Below are positions 48,304 through 60,895 of a stretch of DNA of 64,000 nucleotides, in pieces. Source of the DNA: Hyaloscypha bicolor E (taxonomy: Eukaryota > Ascomycota > Leotiomycetes > Helotiales > Hyaloscyphaceae); the NCBI RefSeq assembly GCF_002865645.1, contig NW_020194558.1:2136014-2200013 (forward strand), written 5' to 3'. Numbering within the stretch: position 1 is the first letter of the stretch; every line of letters starts with the position of its first letter. A program made the position numbers and the translations under genes. Below the pieces are notes generated by a model that did no database searches, had not been told where the DNA came from, and saw only the letters and a program-made list of their open reading frames with translations.

Positions 48304-50103
48304 ATGCCTGAAGATACTATTTTTGATTCTACCGATAAAGGGACCCTCCGGCCTAATGCGAAACCAATATCGAAGCAAGGGGACACTTTTTCCCCTATGC
48401 AATTGCCCAATTGGGATTGGGAGATCACGCTACCAGAGAATGCCTCCCCCGATGACCCTATTACGCTATTTACTATGTACTATACGCCAGAAATCATTGA
48501 CTTAATAGTTACGAAGACAAACGAGTATCGGCGAGAGCCTCAGGACGATTCGTGCCCTCGTGCGAGAGCAATGGAGTGGTACCCAACATGTGCTGGAGAG
48601 ATATATCTCTACTTTGCAATTCGGATATATATGACCTTATATATATGCAATGAGATCACAGATTACTGGAATACGAAAGACTTTACTCCCGATCACCCAA
48701 TTGCAAGCTATATGAGTAGGGACAGGTTCCAGGAGCTTCATATGCGTGTGCGATTCCATGGAAATCAGGAACAAGGCCCGTACGAGAAGGTGGCCCCCAT
48801 TTCCCTGTCCCTTTTACCTGAAACTAGCTAATAAACTACCGAGCAGGTTGAAGCCTTAAGTACACACATTCAAGAGGTTAATTTGGGAGTTTGGAAGCCT
48901 GGACGGGACTTGGCAATCGATGAGATAATCGTACGATTTGAAGGTCGATCAAAGGAGACAACTACTGTTCCAAATAAGCCTACACCTACTGGATATAAGG
49001 TTTGGGGGGCAGCCCAGAGGGGGTTCTTACTCGTATGGAACTGGCATATTCCTGGTCAAAAAAATGGGCCTGTGGGAGTGCGTACTCCAAGGGAGCTTGG
49101 TGGAACGATTAAGGCGGGAAATGGGGGAAATAAAACACAAGCAGTAGTCCTGTACTTGATTAAAAGGTTGCCTAAGCCTCCCAAGGGATCTGGCTACCAC
49201 GTTTACCTTGATAATCTCTTTGTTTCCACTCGCTTTGTTTAATATGCTCGCTCCCAGGGAGTTGCAATTACTGGGACTTGCAGGACAACTAGTGGGGTTA
49301 TTAAGGAGCTTCTTGACCTTCAGAAATCGGATAGAAAGGATGTAATACCCTGGGGTGAAACGTATTCCAGGTATACGTCTAATGGAGAAGTGTGTCACGT
49401 TAGGTGGAAAGATCAAGCCTTTGTTTTAATGATGTCTTCCTTTATGTCAGGTGACGAGCGTGTTTTACGGCTAAGGAAGAGGCCTAAGGAGACTTCTTCT
49501 AAAGCAAAGACTGCACGAATGCCCTTTGGTAATCAAGCTACAAAGGTGCTTTCAATTCCTGCAATTGCGGACGGATATAATTATCACATGGGAGCAGTTG
49601 ATGAGTTTGATCACCTGACTGCCCAGAACGCTGGTTTGCGGTACGTAGAGCGAGGAGGGCACCAAGCACTAGAGCACTGGCTACTTCGTACGGTTTTAAT
49701 CAATTGCTATTTGCTAGCTTTATGTAGCGATGTTCCTGAACCTAGGGAAATAAGCTTTAGGAGCCAGCAGGACTTCAGGAGACAGCTTGTTGGTGCGCTA
49801 GTTGCTAAGGGAAGGGGCAGTGAAATCTGTCCAAAGAGAAGAATATTACAGATTAGCCAGGCAGCTGATCAGGAGCCTATAAACTCGCATGAGCTTATAA
49901 GGATGAGCAAAAGGGGGTACTGTGTAGCTTGTAAAGGCTTGAGATTTGGGGACCGGCCAAGAAAGAGGGTTGCAATGAGCGAAATTGCATCTAATATGGG
50001 CCGAGAAAGCACTAATCACTCGTCCTTCTCTGGGTGCAAGCAGTGCGACGTCCATTTATGTAAATATAATAGCTGCTTTGAGAGGTTTCATAAAGAGAAG
50101 TAG
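48304..50103 (+). pseudogene. piggyBac-type transposase with one internal stop
   Basis: DDE_Tnp_1_7-type transposase. The N-terminal part has PITLFTMYYTPEIIDLIV, ARAMEWYPTCAGEIYLYFAI and YWNTKDFTPDHPIASYMSRD. A 57-nt intron (48790-48846, GTGGCC...AGCAG, with CTAAT branch sequence near 48828) removes two apparent stop codons. Catalytic acidic residues lie in DLAIDEIIVRFEGRS, YHVYLDNLF and GAVDEFDHL. The C-terminus has a cysteine-rich finger (CVAC...CKQCDVHLCKYNSCF). One TAA at 49240-49242 interrupts an otherwise open frame just after the second Asp, between STRFV and YARSQG, with no frameshift. A C-to-T change of CAA in a CpA context, the RIP preference, would explain it, but the original codon is not known. 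Confidence 0.9.
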
Positions 50104-50165
50104 AAATCGAGGGGTTTGGGACTGAAATACAGCCCTCTGATTGGCTGAAATTAAGCGAAGCGAGC

Positions 50166-50208
50166 CCGGTGCACGGACCATGTAAAGCTGGCCGCAGCGC
50201 AGCGGATA
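50166..50208 (-). repeat. Right terminal inverted repeat of the piggyBac element
   Basis: Exact inverse complement of 48170-48212 across all 43 bases. Confidence 0.95.
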
Positions 50209-51687
50209 CTCACAGAAATGAATTCATTTTGTTGTTGTTGTTGTCAGAATAGAGTAGCCGGCTGGTTGGTGACGTCTCCGAGGTGGTTGACAGGGGTGGA
50301 TTTTGAGTTTTCGACCTCCGCAATCTCGTTTCACCCACGCTCTTTCCTCCTCTTTAAACTTTGACAGCTTAGCCAAACTTCCTTCGAAAAGGGCCATCCG
50401 AATCTACGCGCATGCGAGAAGCTTCACCTCTACCCCGTGATCACAGATCACATCGACGTCACCCTGAGGGGTGGGGCTGCCAGGGTGGACCTCCACGCGA
50501 GTGTTTTCTCATCAGAATCGTTGCCAAGACCAACATTGCCACCGCGTGGCGGCGTGGGACCCTGGAATTGACCCGGCTTTCTGACTGGCGAGATGGGCGG
50601 GGACCCTGGCACAACCTGACGATCTGAACTGCTTCGAAGTTCCTCTTTCTGCAGCTTGATTGAAAATCCCCGCATGATCAGCACGACAGAGGGCGGCCGA
50701 CGGCCTAGACGGTTCATGAGCAACCTCCTCAAGTCCTCTGTTTGAAGGCAGAAACTCATGGCTCCGGGCGACCTTTCAGCTAGACCTTCAGCTAAAAGTA
50801 GGGAAGATGAGTGTTTACCTTCGCCCAATGAAGAATGGCTGGCCGCATTGGATGGCGTCTCACAATTCGTGTGTCACAGCAGTGGGAGTGGTAGCGCCAC
50901 TGCCGTCAGTGAAGACTTGCGGCGCAGTGGCCGGAATGCCGGACAGTGCGGACACGAAGGAGAGAAAATGCCCCAGCCATGTTGATAGTCCTCGAGGAGA
51001 AGTCAGGGTGGTCGGTTTCCTGAGAGGACCGAGTTAATCTCGTCAAGTATCCCCCAACCGCGGACCTCAATACCACCCCCTTGGGCCCAGACCCCCCTCT
51101 TTGCTCATGGAGTGCACTTCTCATTGGCTTTCTCCACTTGTTCTCAATCCCACCGTGCTGCGGGAACCTTTTCAGGGTCCACCCATCTTCTTTCAACTCA
51201 AATAGCACATCAGAGCCTCAACATACTCCTCCCCAGTTCTTTACCACAACAAGGATTCAAGCAACTCTCTTCTGAAACCAGTACATCCAAAGTGAGAGCG
51301 AAGTTTTGGAGGCTATTTGATCTCTAATCTGTTCCTATGCTAGCTCGGCCGCGCATTCTACACAGAGGTTCTGGATCAACGTCTAACGTCTTTAGTCCCT
51401 CATTAGAAACTCTAATCGGGCCAATCCTGGCGCTTGCTGTCGAGAGGACCACCTCAGATTATTTCGAACTTCTTTCCACAAGTTGTACCTACCAGCCGTC
51501 GGACAATACAGTAAGAAGGTTCCCTTTCGGTTCGTCTGGACGAGGCTCTGTGGTTAGAGCTCGCGGATTTGCTCAGTCGGCATCATAAGCGTCAACGACC
51601 AATTCGATCAATTATGACGCAGTAGGCGGCTGACAAACTTCACTCTTTACCTCTGCCCTAGGATACAAACAGCACAAATTCGATGCG
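50209..51687. other. Upstream region of the hybrid kinase, no gene seen
   Basis: Begins at the transposon's right end. Includes pyrimidine-rich stretches near 51200 and a TTG microsatellite-like run near 50230. Probably a long 5' leader and promoter of the histidine kinase gene. Confidence 0.4.
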
Positions 51688-54600
51688 ATGAAGAGCATGG
51701 CAGCTTTCGATCCTCGGCCGAACGGCGCTCCTCCGGCGGTTAGCCACACTGAGTCCCACGATTATTTCCCTCCACACATCGACGAAGAGTATGACCGACC
51801 GATATCACCCTTGCAAATGCCTCCTGGCCAAATTGATGGCCTGGAGAGTTTGCAGGCCGAAAGCTTCTTGAAGGGCCGAGGACAACCTCCTGCTAGGAGA
51901 GGTTCTGGGAATAGCAGCCTTCTTCTTCTGGACATACCTAGGTTCCCCCCGCCAACTGAACTAGCGATGTCTGCGATGCAATACTTACCATACCCACTTC
52001 TTGTCTTGAGTAGCTTGAAGACTTTGGTAATGGCTAACGAAGCCATGGGAAGACTACTTAGCATTGAGGACGATGATGGGGATTCTGTAAGCGATGATGG
52101 CATTCCGGGAGTGGAGAGACTCAGAGGCCAGACGCTAGGTCAACTCGGCATCGACATGCTTCAAGATGGAAGGCCTGTATGGGTAACATGGGATTCGTTT
52201 CTCGACAGTCTGGCAGACGATTTGGGCACGCATATGAGCCACGATATCCTTCAACCTGAGTCGGAATTTAGTGAAGGAGATGTAACTCCAACGGCCGAAA
52301 GAGCAGAGCACTCAAGCAGACGCTCGAGCGCAAACAAGAACCGCTCAACTGTACATGATGCTGTTGTGGAAGTCATTATCAGTTCCGAAAACATATCACC
52401 CTCCTGTTTTGCTCGATCCGATCAACGACCAACAGGCAAACACGTTTTTGCCAAAATGATCATAACCGTCTGGGAGATTGAAGAGGAGAGGTTCTTTACG
52501 ATGACCTTTACGAGTACTGATACAAATCAAGCATCTCTTCCAAATTCAAGAGGAACGTCGAGACAAGTTAGAAGGGCTGCGAAGCACACCTCGAGGAGGT
52601 CGGGAACTCAATCCAGCCCGTCGTCCGTTAGCTCTGGTCGAAGCTCGAACCGCGGTGGGAGTAGCAACTCTTCAGCTATAGCTAGTCCGACAAATACTTC
52701 GATGTCATCGAGTCCTTTTCCGCCTCTCGGCCCACCCACTAGAACCACTCTCTCAAATGCACCTTCGAGTTTGCAGAAGGCCATAATGATGAAGGATGCT
52801 TTACTTGACAACACGCAAGTTCCCATTCTGGCAATGTGGAAGGATGAAAGCTTGACTATTCCCAATCGAGCGGCTAGACGATTGTTTCATCCCAGTGCAG
52901 ACTTGACAATAGTAAAAGATGGATTCGATCTTGTATCGAAGTGGCATGTGTGGGATGAGACTTTTACAACAAAATTAGACCCTTCCGAATACCCAATTTC
53001 GGTGTTAGTAAGGACTCAAACACCCTTCGAACACAGGAAGATTGGTATTTATGATCCTGAGACTGATCGAAGAATTGTCTTCGATTGTCTCGGAGAAGCT
53101 CTCAGGGACGAGCACTCGGGCGAGTTTCTTGCCGGCGTTGTTACCTGCAGAGATATTACAAGTATGACAGAACAAATGAACGAGATCAAAGAGAAGGACG
53201 AACAGAGATTTGAACTCATCTGTGACAGTATGCCGCAGATGATATGGACAACAACTCCAGAAGGCATGCACGATTGGTTTAGTCAAAGATGGTTGGTCAT
53301 TCCTCGTTGTGAGATGTCCTCAACTAACGTTACAAGGTATGAATATACCGGACTCACAGAAGAGCAATCATTGGGAATGGGCTGGCAATTACCATTCCAC
53401 CCAGATGACATGCCCGCAACAGGCAAGAGGTGGCAACACTCCCTCAAAACAGGAGATCCATATAGCACCGAGTATCGTTGTCGAGCTAAGAATGGAGAAT
53501 GGAGGTGGATGCTAGGGCGTGCGCTCCCCCTGCGAAACAAACAAACGGGCGCCATCGAAAAATGGTTTGGTACCTGCACCGATATTCATGAGGGCGTTGA
53601 GTCAAGATTTGCGGCCAAGAGAATGGCAAGTCTCTCTTTCGTAGGTGCAAGAGGCACAGAAGCTGACAGCGTTCTCTAGCGTCAACAACTACGGTCGGTC
53701 ATAGGTCACGCCCAAGTCACACTATTCTCTGTCGACAGAAATCACAGGATCACTCTTCTTGAAGGCGCTTTCATCTGGGATCTGGAAGGTGAAGGTGGTT
53801 CTGGGGACGAAAATGGCAAGGGAAATAAAGGAGAAGAATACATCGGCAAGAACGTCTATGATGTCTTTCACAATTTTGGAGCTCCACGTAGAGACGGCAA
53901 AGTCCCTACGGCCCTGCAGCCAATCGAGGACATTTTGACCGGCAAGATTATGGAGGACGTTCAGGAGCACTGCATCGATTCTCGGTATTACAGGACCAGA
54001 TTTGTTCCGGTCCTTGGCAAGAAGGATAGTGGGGGTCACGAAAATAATGCTTTTATAGACGGAGTGATTGGAGTCAGTATGGACGTGACTGAGGTCAAGG
54101 ACCGCGAGCTTGAGCTGCAGATGCAAGAGAAGGAGAACACGAGGTTGCTCGCCAACGAGGCAGCTGCCAGAGAAGCCAGTCGATTGAAGAGTCAGTTTCT
54201 CGCCAACATGTCTCATGAAATTCGCACTCCCATTGCGGGCGTCATTGGAATGGCAGAACTCCTTACAGACATGGACCTCAACGAAGAGCAACAGGTATGT
54301 GCTGAGAATATACAACGGTCTGCGAACGGCCTTCTTACCGTCATCAACGACATCCTAGATTTCTCAAAAGTCGAATCTGGTCGCCTGGATATCGAGGAGG
54401 TTCAATTCTCGCTATCTGTGGTAGTTAGAGATGTGAGCAAAATGTTAGGCTTTGCTGCGGAGCGAAAGAATCTGATTTTCGAATCGAATATCGCGGTGGG
54501 GTTGGACAGAGATCTCATTGTGATGGGTGATCCAGGCCGAGTCCGTCAAATCATCACTAATCTACTCACGAACAGCATCAAGTTCACCAGCGAGGGCTAT

Positions 54601-56162
54601 GTCAAGTTCTCTGTCGTGAAAGAGAGGGAGACAGCAGACATTTTCGAAGTTAAATTTGTTGTCGAGGACACCGGTATTGGGATCGAGGAAGAAGTCCGCA
54701 AGCGACTCTTTAAGCCATTCTGCCAAGCCGATTCTTCTACGGCTCGACGTTTCGGAGGGACTGGTCTTGGCCTGACGATCAGCAAGAACTTAGTCGACCT
54801 CATGCATGGGGAGATTAGTCTCCAATCAAGTCTGGGAAATGGCACCACAGCGACCTTTTCCATCCCGTTTAATAAACCTCAGTATCATAATGGAACCGCT
54901 ACGATCATGGATGCAGGAAATCTCCCAGACCGCCTTCAATCCGAGATGAGCGTGTCTTGCAACAGCTCAGAATATGAGCAATTTGTTGAAACTCCTTCTG
55001 CACAGAGTCCTAGCGATCCTCACAGGATGCGCCGCAAACCAAGCTCGATTAGCATGACTCCACCTGTACCCACGGAACTCGAATTGTCGCCTGAGGAGAG
55101 GGCTAAGACCAAGATTTTGGTCGTTGAAGACAAGTAAGTCGTACCCACACTACACCCATCATTCATCAACTAACAGAAATCAGTGCCATCAACCAGCAAA
55201 TAGCCCTCAAAACCATCCGCAAGCTCGGCTTCGAGGTCTCCGCAGTCTGGAACGGCAAAGAAGCACTCGACTATCTCTCCGCAGCCGACTCTCCCGACCC
55301 GCCGCACCCCAAACCAGACATCATCCTCATGGACGTCCAAATGCCCATCATAGACGGCTACCGCGCGACCCACCTCATCCGGCATCACGCCCCCTACAAC
55401 ATCTCAGCCCGCAACATTCCCATCGTCGCCATGACCGCCTCAGCCATCCAAGGCGATCGAGAAAAATGCAAGAAAGCGGGCATGGACGACTACCTCGCCA
55501 AGCCCGTCAAAGGCAAAACCTTGGAGAAAATGCTGGTGAGATGGGCGACGAGTAGACGCGTTCCTCGCACTCCAGCCGCAGGTTCAGAGGGAAGCGCTTG
55601 TTCGGAATCCGACGGGCATAACTGTGAGTCCGCGGCTGTGCCGATCTTTGGCCAAGTTCAAATCGGAGGAAAATCTAGCAAGAATAGTAATAGTCCGCCG
55701 GTAAAGGAACCACCACAGATTCAGACGAGCAGACCGACGACGAAGGAGAGGCAGAACTCGCATCGTTTGAATCTTCCTGGGACGGAGAGTGAGGGAGATA
55801 GGGCTGGGAGGAGGGAGGAGGCGGAGGAGAAGGCGACAGCGTTGAGGGATGAGAAGTTGGTTGAGGCGGCGAGTAGCCATGGTGAGAGACTGATTCCGCC
55901 TCATGGAGAAGGGAGGGAGCAAGGGCAGAAGCTGACGGTGGAGAATGTGGGGAAATTGGAGAGGGAGGCGGGGTTGAGAAGCCCCAGAGAGAGCGTGGGG
56001 CTGGGGAAGGGGAGAAGTGAGCGTATTGGTGACGTTGGCTATGAGGGGAAGGATGGAGATTGGAAAGGGAAAAGGGAGAGGAGTCGTAGTGCGGAGAGAC
56101 CGAAGATGGAGAGGAGGTGGATGGATAGTGAGAGGACTGTTACGGGGAGGGAACCTGATTAG
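51688..56162 (+). CDS. Hybrid histidine kinase with PAS domains and receiver
   Basis: About 1,441 residues in four exons. An N-terminal PAS-like region contains [21 protein letters not shown], followed by Ser-rich linkers. Second and third PAS segments read [20 protein letters not shown] and [20 protein letters not shown], with the PAC-like [20 protein letters not shown]. His[16 protein letters not shown], phosphoacceptor about H810. HATPase_c: N box [27 protein letters not shown]. Receiver: VVEDN, phosphoacceptor about D1166 in ILMDVQMP, then VAMTASA and LAKPV. A charged, unstructured tail of about 200 residues follows. Introns are 53292-53336, a GC-AG candidate 53626-53679, and 55134-55183. 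It would feed the Ypd1-Ssk1/Skn7 relay. The ligand and subgroup are unclear. Confidence 0.93.
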
Positions 56163-57844
56163 GTGATGATATATATGTGGATGTATGTATGGCGTTTGGG
56201 ATATCATAGTTGATGGGGGTTGCATTAGCGGGCATTGGGGCGCGGTCATCTTTGCTGCAAAACGGGGCTGTTTAAGGATGTTTGAGATGATAAACGATTT
56301 ACAGGACAGGTGTGAATATTAATGAAACGGATGTTCGCTGCAGATATTCGTAGAGTACATATACTATGACTCGAACTTATTGTGCAACTCACGCTTCTGT
56401 ATTTCATAAGGGGAACAAGAGGGGTGATAATTGCGCGTTCCCAGAATAAGCATTTGTTCTGATTAAAGGGGCTTAAGCAAGCCCTCTCAATCCCATGATG
56501 AACGAAAGCGAGGAAACGGTTAAGGAAAGCAGCTCATTGGTGAATAATTACACGGGATGTCAACTTAAGTGAGAGCTAACTATAATGCAAAGTAAAGCTA
56601 GCCTTGTTGTAGATAGCAACTCTCTTCGCTGATAACTTAATAATAAGTTGCTTTCGTTTGATTAGATAGGAGGGGGGTTGTTGGAATGGAGATTTATTGA
56701 CAATAACAGCTGGCACTTCAAGTCAAGGACTTGAGGGTATATATGCACATGGTATCGTGGAGCTAATTAGGTGACGCATACATCACGATTCAGGTGACGT
56801 GTGGGAATTGAGAAATTGGTGTGATGACATATAGCAACGTCACTTTCAACAGGAGTGAACCCTTCGAAAAAGCGAATTCATTGCCTTTCGCAGACTTTCC
56901 TGTCTACATTCAGACAAAAAGAACCTCTCATCTCATATAATAGGAAGAGAGTAAATACTTTGTTGCACTTTGTAGACCTTTACCGTCCATGTACAGATGA
57001 CAAAGCTATCGTCTCATGCCGAAGTTTCAAGTGAATATTGGCTAGAAGTGGTTTTATTGAAAATTGCAAGGCCTAATGGAGGCTACTGTTGGAGTTCGGG
57101 TTAAGAATTGGGCTTTTATGTTGTGATTCACGGACAATTCTGAGTTTGAGGGGTTGGCTGACTTTGATATATTTTAAATATCTACAAGTTGCCTAGGTTA
57201 TGTTTGCTAGACCTTACCCAGCCAGTCAGACGTGCCGTCTCAATACTTCTATTCCAAATGCACCACTCCTCAATATTTCGCTAACAGGTCACCGGAGCGG
57301 GGCCCGGGACGGGGTATGGTTTGAGGTTATTATTGGGGATCGTCCCGCCGTGTATATTGAGTGTGGTCCCGCTTTTCCCAGTTAGCCATACAGAATCGAG
57401 GTTTTATTGGGGAGTTGCGTACGGATCCGTTGCTGTGTAGGCTCCTGGGAACTTCACTGTTTTGGTTCCTAGGGTTGTTCTTGACCCAGTGACTTTAATG
57501 TTCGCGCATCTAATATTCTTAATTGGGATGCGTTGGAAACTGATTTGGGGGATGTAGCATAAATTCTATGTCGAAGCGAACTCAGAGGCGAAAGGTGGGG
57601 CCGCATTTTGTTTCGCTGGGAGGTCCCCTACAAGCGGTTCGATTGTTCTCGAAAAAGTGGCGCTAGTACCCGGTTATTTGACCAATCTAGTATCACTTGA
57701 TTTGCTCAGCCAAAGGGGTATCTATTGGAGCTTGCCTATCACGTGATATGGTAACGTGTAAATTAATCTAAGTATTCATGAATATTCATGATTAGCACAA
57801 TTAATTCGTGAATAGAATATGATTAATAAAAATATTTCATGAAT
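56163..57844. other. Intergenic, AT-rich, no gene seen
   Basis: 3' flank of the kinase gene. AT-rich with repeated TTCATGAATA/TATTCATGA words at 57771-57845. No supported frame. Confidence 0.45.
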
Positions 57845-57874
57845 AGATTAGATTAACAGGCCTTAATCTAATCT
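57845..57874. repeat. Perfect inverted repeat, 12-bp arms
   Basis: AGATTAGATTAA at 57845-57856 and TTAATCTAATCT at 57863-57874, separated by 6 bp. It lies at the right end of an AT-rich block with TTCATGAATA repeats. It could be a hairpin, a terminator-like structure or the edge of a MITE. Confidence 0.6.
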
Positions 57875-58300
57875 ACTCTACTCATTTCTCACGCTGAAAA
57901 TGCCCACCACTACCAGTCACCCTTAGCCACGAGTGCTCATCACTCTTTGTGACTAGAGCGCGACAGCATGTCGATATTATGTCCCAGCATGTCCAGCCCG
58001 TGAAGCTCTCCGCACTCGGCGAGTCAAGTTGGACTGTTGTACATGAACTACATGAGCTTATGGCTCCTCTTGACAAATGTGAGTGGCAGCGTAAATCATA
58101 TACAGGCTGAACGATTACCGTATTTTACGGTTTGGGAGCCTCCCGTAATCGATCTAAATGCCTATGCCTTCCTGGAGGATAGGGGGCATCCGGCTTCTAA
58201 ACAGTAAACAGGCTCCTAGCTTGGATTGCTTTGTGAGCCATGAGAATCTTTCACAAGAGAACAGCTTCAAACACCATTCATTCTGTCACTTTCAGCTTAC

Positions 58301-59799
58301 TCAAGCCACGACCGGAGTTTCCGCATCCAACTCAGCTAATTTTTTCTGCATTATCACTCGCGCCTTCTGCAGCTCAGCGTCTAAGTCACAGTTCCAAATC
58401 TCTCTAATGGGAACATCAATAATCGCCTTCAACTTCTCCAGATCGGTTCCCACATCCCCCCACTGCAGGTCCAACAGCTCTCCCTGGCGTCGGCCATAGA
58501 TCTGGACAAACTTCGTGCGTGGCATGCGCACACTTTCATAGCCGGCAAATGCGGCAAGCAAGTCGGATGGGGAGCGGCAGGCGCCCAGGATGTGGGAGAG
58601 AATGTGCGCGTCTTCTAGCGCTTGGCCAGCACCGGCACCTTGATGAGGCGCGCAGGCATGTGCGCTGTCGCCTAGGAGAAGAAGATGAAGGTGGCCGGAG
58701 GAGAAAGTTGGGATTTCTGGGGAGAGGTCAAATATTCCCCAGTGATCGGTATTCTCCATCAGCTAGAATCCAACATCAGCAGTCTTCAACATGAGGCAAT
58801 GTTCGTGACGCTTGGCATACCGAGAATATCTTCTGACATTCCTCTCCAAAGCCCTGGAAATCAGCAGCCAAATCAGCTCGTTTCATGGGCTTGACCCATT
58901 CTCCCTCCCAAGTACCACTCTTGGTCGTGCTGAAAGCAACGACATTCATAACGCCGCCCTCCGCCACGGGGAACACGAGGACATGGCCGCCTACACCTAG
59001 GAACATGAAGCGGTTTTTGGCTTTCTCAGGCCCAATCGCGGCAATGGCTTTATCCATGGGTATCAAACCGCGATACGCGTGCTTACCTGTGAACACCGGC
59101 TTAGAGACAGGATTGTCTTTTCCCAGCACAAAATCTCGACACACGGATCGAATGCCATCGCATCCAATCACCGCATCGGCCTCAGCAGAGGTCCCATCAG
59201 CAAACTTCATGACCGTCTTCATCCTGCCCTCATCTCGCGAGGTGTCTGTCAAGCGCTTGCCAAAAGCGACGGCGCCATCAGGCACGAGCTTGATGAGCTC
59301 GTCGACGAAATGTGCGCGGTGAGCAGTGCTGTGTCGCTCAGACGCAGCAACCTTGGGCGATATGATGTGGCTTCCTGTGGGCAAACCATGAAGCTCATGC
59401 GCGAGGATGAAATCAAAATATATATTTCTCTTTGATTCCCAACCGGCGCTGGTCGAGATCTTGGCATAGGCTTCTCCGATAGCAGGATGGATGAGGGTCA
59501 TAGCACGAATAGAATTGGCACCAAAGAAAACGCCAGCTAGAACATTTCAGCTACGACTCTTCTTGGCAAACGGGGCGGGGGCAGAAATCAAAACAATGGT
59601 TCAATCATCGTGCTGGTTTCTCGAGGCAGATAAATGGTCGAAATTACTCACCACCAACCTCAGCGATCTTGGAGGCAGCCTCGTAGATTTTGACTCGGAC
59701 ATGGCTATATTGCTGCAGACCAATCGACAGAGCAAGCCCGCCGATGCCTCCTCCAACAATCGCTATATCAATCGGCACCTTTTCCTGTATCGAGCTCAT
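58301..59799 (-). CDS. FAD-dependent monooxygenase, salicylate-hydroxylase-like
   Basis: Starts MSSIQEKVPIDIAIVGGGIG, with the GxGxxG dinucleotide fold VGGGIGGLALSIGLQ. After the first intron come AGVFFGANSIRAMTLIHP and PKVAASERHSTAHRAHFV. The DG motif is DAVIGCDGIRS, and the GD motif is LLLGDSAHACAPHQGAGAGQ with ALEDAHIL. A second intron lies near 58763-58816. About 430-450 residues. Class A flavoprotein aromatic hydroxylases of this shape oxidise salicylate, 6-hydroxynicotinate and related acids with NAD(P)H. No signal or membrane anchor is seen. It is on the same strand as, and downstream of, an anion-permease-type MFS gene, which fits uptake and hydroxylation of an aromatic acid. Confidence 0.9.
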
Positions 59800-60895
59800 G
59801 TTCTCTGGTGACCGTCGAGGTCGGGACGGAGAGGATCGCTCTGGTATGGTCCAAATTATGCAAACTCAGAAATCGAAGCCACAATTCCAAGGTTTGCAAG
59901 GAGCAACATGAAACCAACTAAAATAACATTGGCATGGGACAAGACTCCAGGGGTGAACGAACATCCCCTTCAGCGGAACGTTCGCCTTTGTCCCGTCCCC
60001 ACAAACTTGCTTCGATACGGAAATACCAAGCTACTTTACGAAGGTGCACAGTTTTGAAAATCGTCTATTTCCAGTGGGGCGAGGATCACCAAAATTTCAA
60101 ACTTTTAAACATTACGCATCGCAACGCGACCAAGTCCAAATACTTTAAACCAAGCTCTAGGCAAAAGAGAAGAAGCTCAGTTATCTTTCATCTGTGTTTT
60201 AGTGATTCTAAAAGTTTTGGGAGTTTTATTGCGATTTTTCAAAGACGAGGAAACGATTTTTAAGGACCTCGCTTAGCGAAATGGTCATTTTCAAAACTGT
60301 GTGTCCTCTCGTATTGATTTTGTCTCATGGACATTTTAAGGTTACCCCTGAAAAGTATGCAAGCGAGCGAGCGAACCAACGAAGATGAGGACAGTCGGGA
60401 CTCTCCTCGATAGAGCGACCCCCGCCGCCCCTCGAGCCGGGGGACGATCCGCCCCGTCAATCAAAATGTTCCATGGCAGACGCCAAGATAACATAACAGG
60501 GTCGAATGCACGTGCAAGGTAACGTAACCGTAACAATGCCTATTGAGTCTCGACGTGGTATTGAGATCAACTTGTTTTATTCCTCCGGGGGACATGGGCG
60601 TGTTTTCCGGTGACGGACCTTGTGTCCCCCTAGTGCTTTTGTGATCCCTACTCCCTCGGAGCGTGTGGGGGTGGAGGTCAATCTTGCACCACCACTCTCG
60701 CAGGACACAAGTATGCATGGATGATTTTGCGTCAGATTTGCAGCTGCAGGAAGTCCTGGGTTACTAACACTGACAGGATGGAAAGGAACGGAAATGTCGT
60801 CACTGGTAATAGCTAGGCAAATGAACCTGACACTAGACGTGTTTGGAAACTTTATTACATATCGATGGACTAAAGCTATGCTATGATCAACAACT
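59800..60895. other. Intergenic between monooxygenase and transporter, no gene seen
   Basis: About 1.1 kb containing the promoter of the monooxygenase gene. Short frames only. Confidence 0.5.

Larger units (their letters stand above)
48170..50208 (+). mobile_element. piggyBac-family DNA transposon, nearly intact
   Basis: A 2.04-kb element bounded by perfect 43-bp inverted repeats and containing one transposase gene on the plus strand. The ends carry TA (TATCC...GGATA) with no TTAA duplication, which is unusual for piggyBac; flanking bases show no longer target duplication. Perfect ends with one nonsense codon in the coding region point to recent activity or cross-mobilisation. Confidence 0.9.

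Noticed and set aside
48829..48842. Double stop in the transposase frame read as decay
   Set aside because: Better explained by a 57-nt intron with a branch sequence.
50448..50828. 126-codon minus-strand frame upstream of the histidine kinase
   Set aside because: No domain and no splice context; lies in a likely promoter or leader.
57882..58076. Plus-strand stretch reading MSQHVQPVKLSALGESSW
   Set aside because: Looks coding for about 40 residues but has no continuation or family match, so not annotated.
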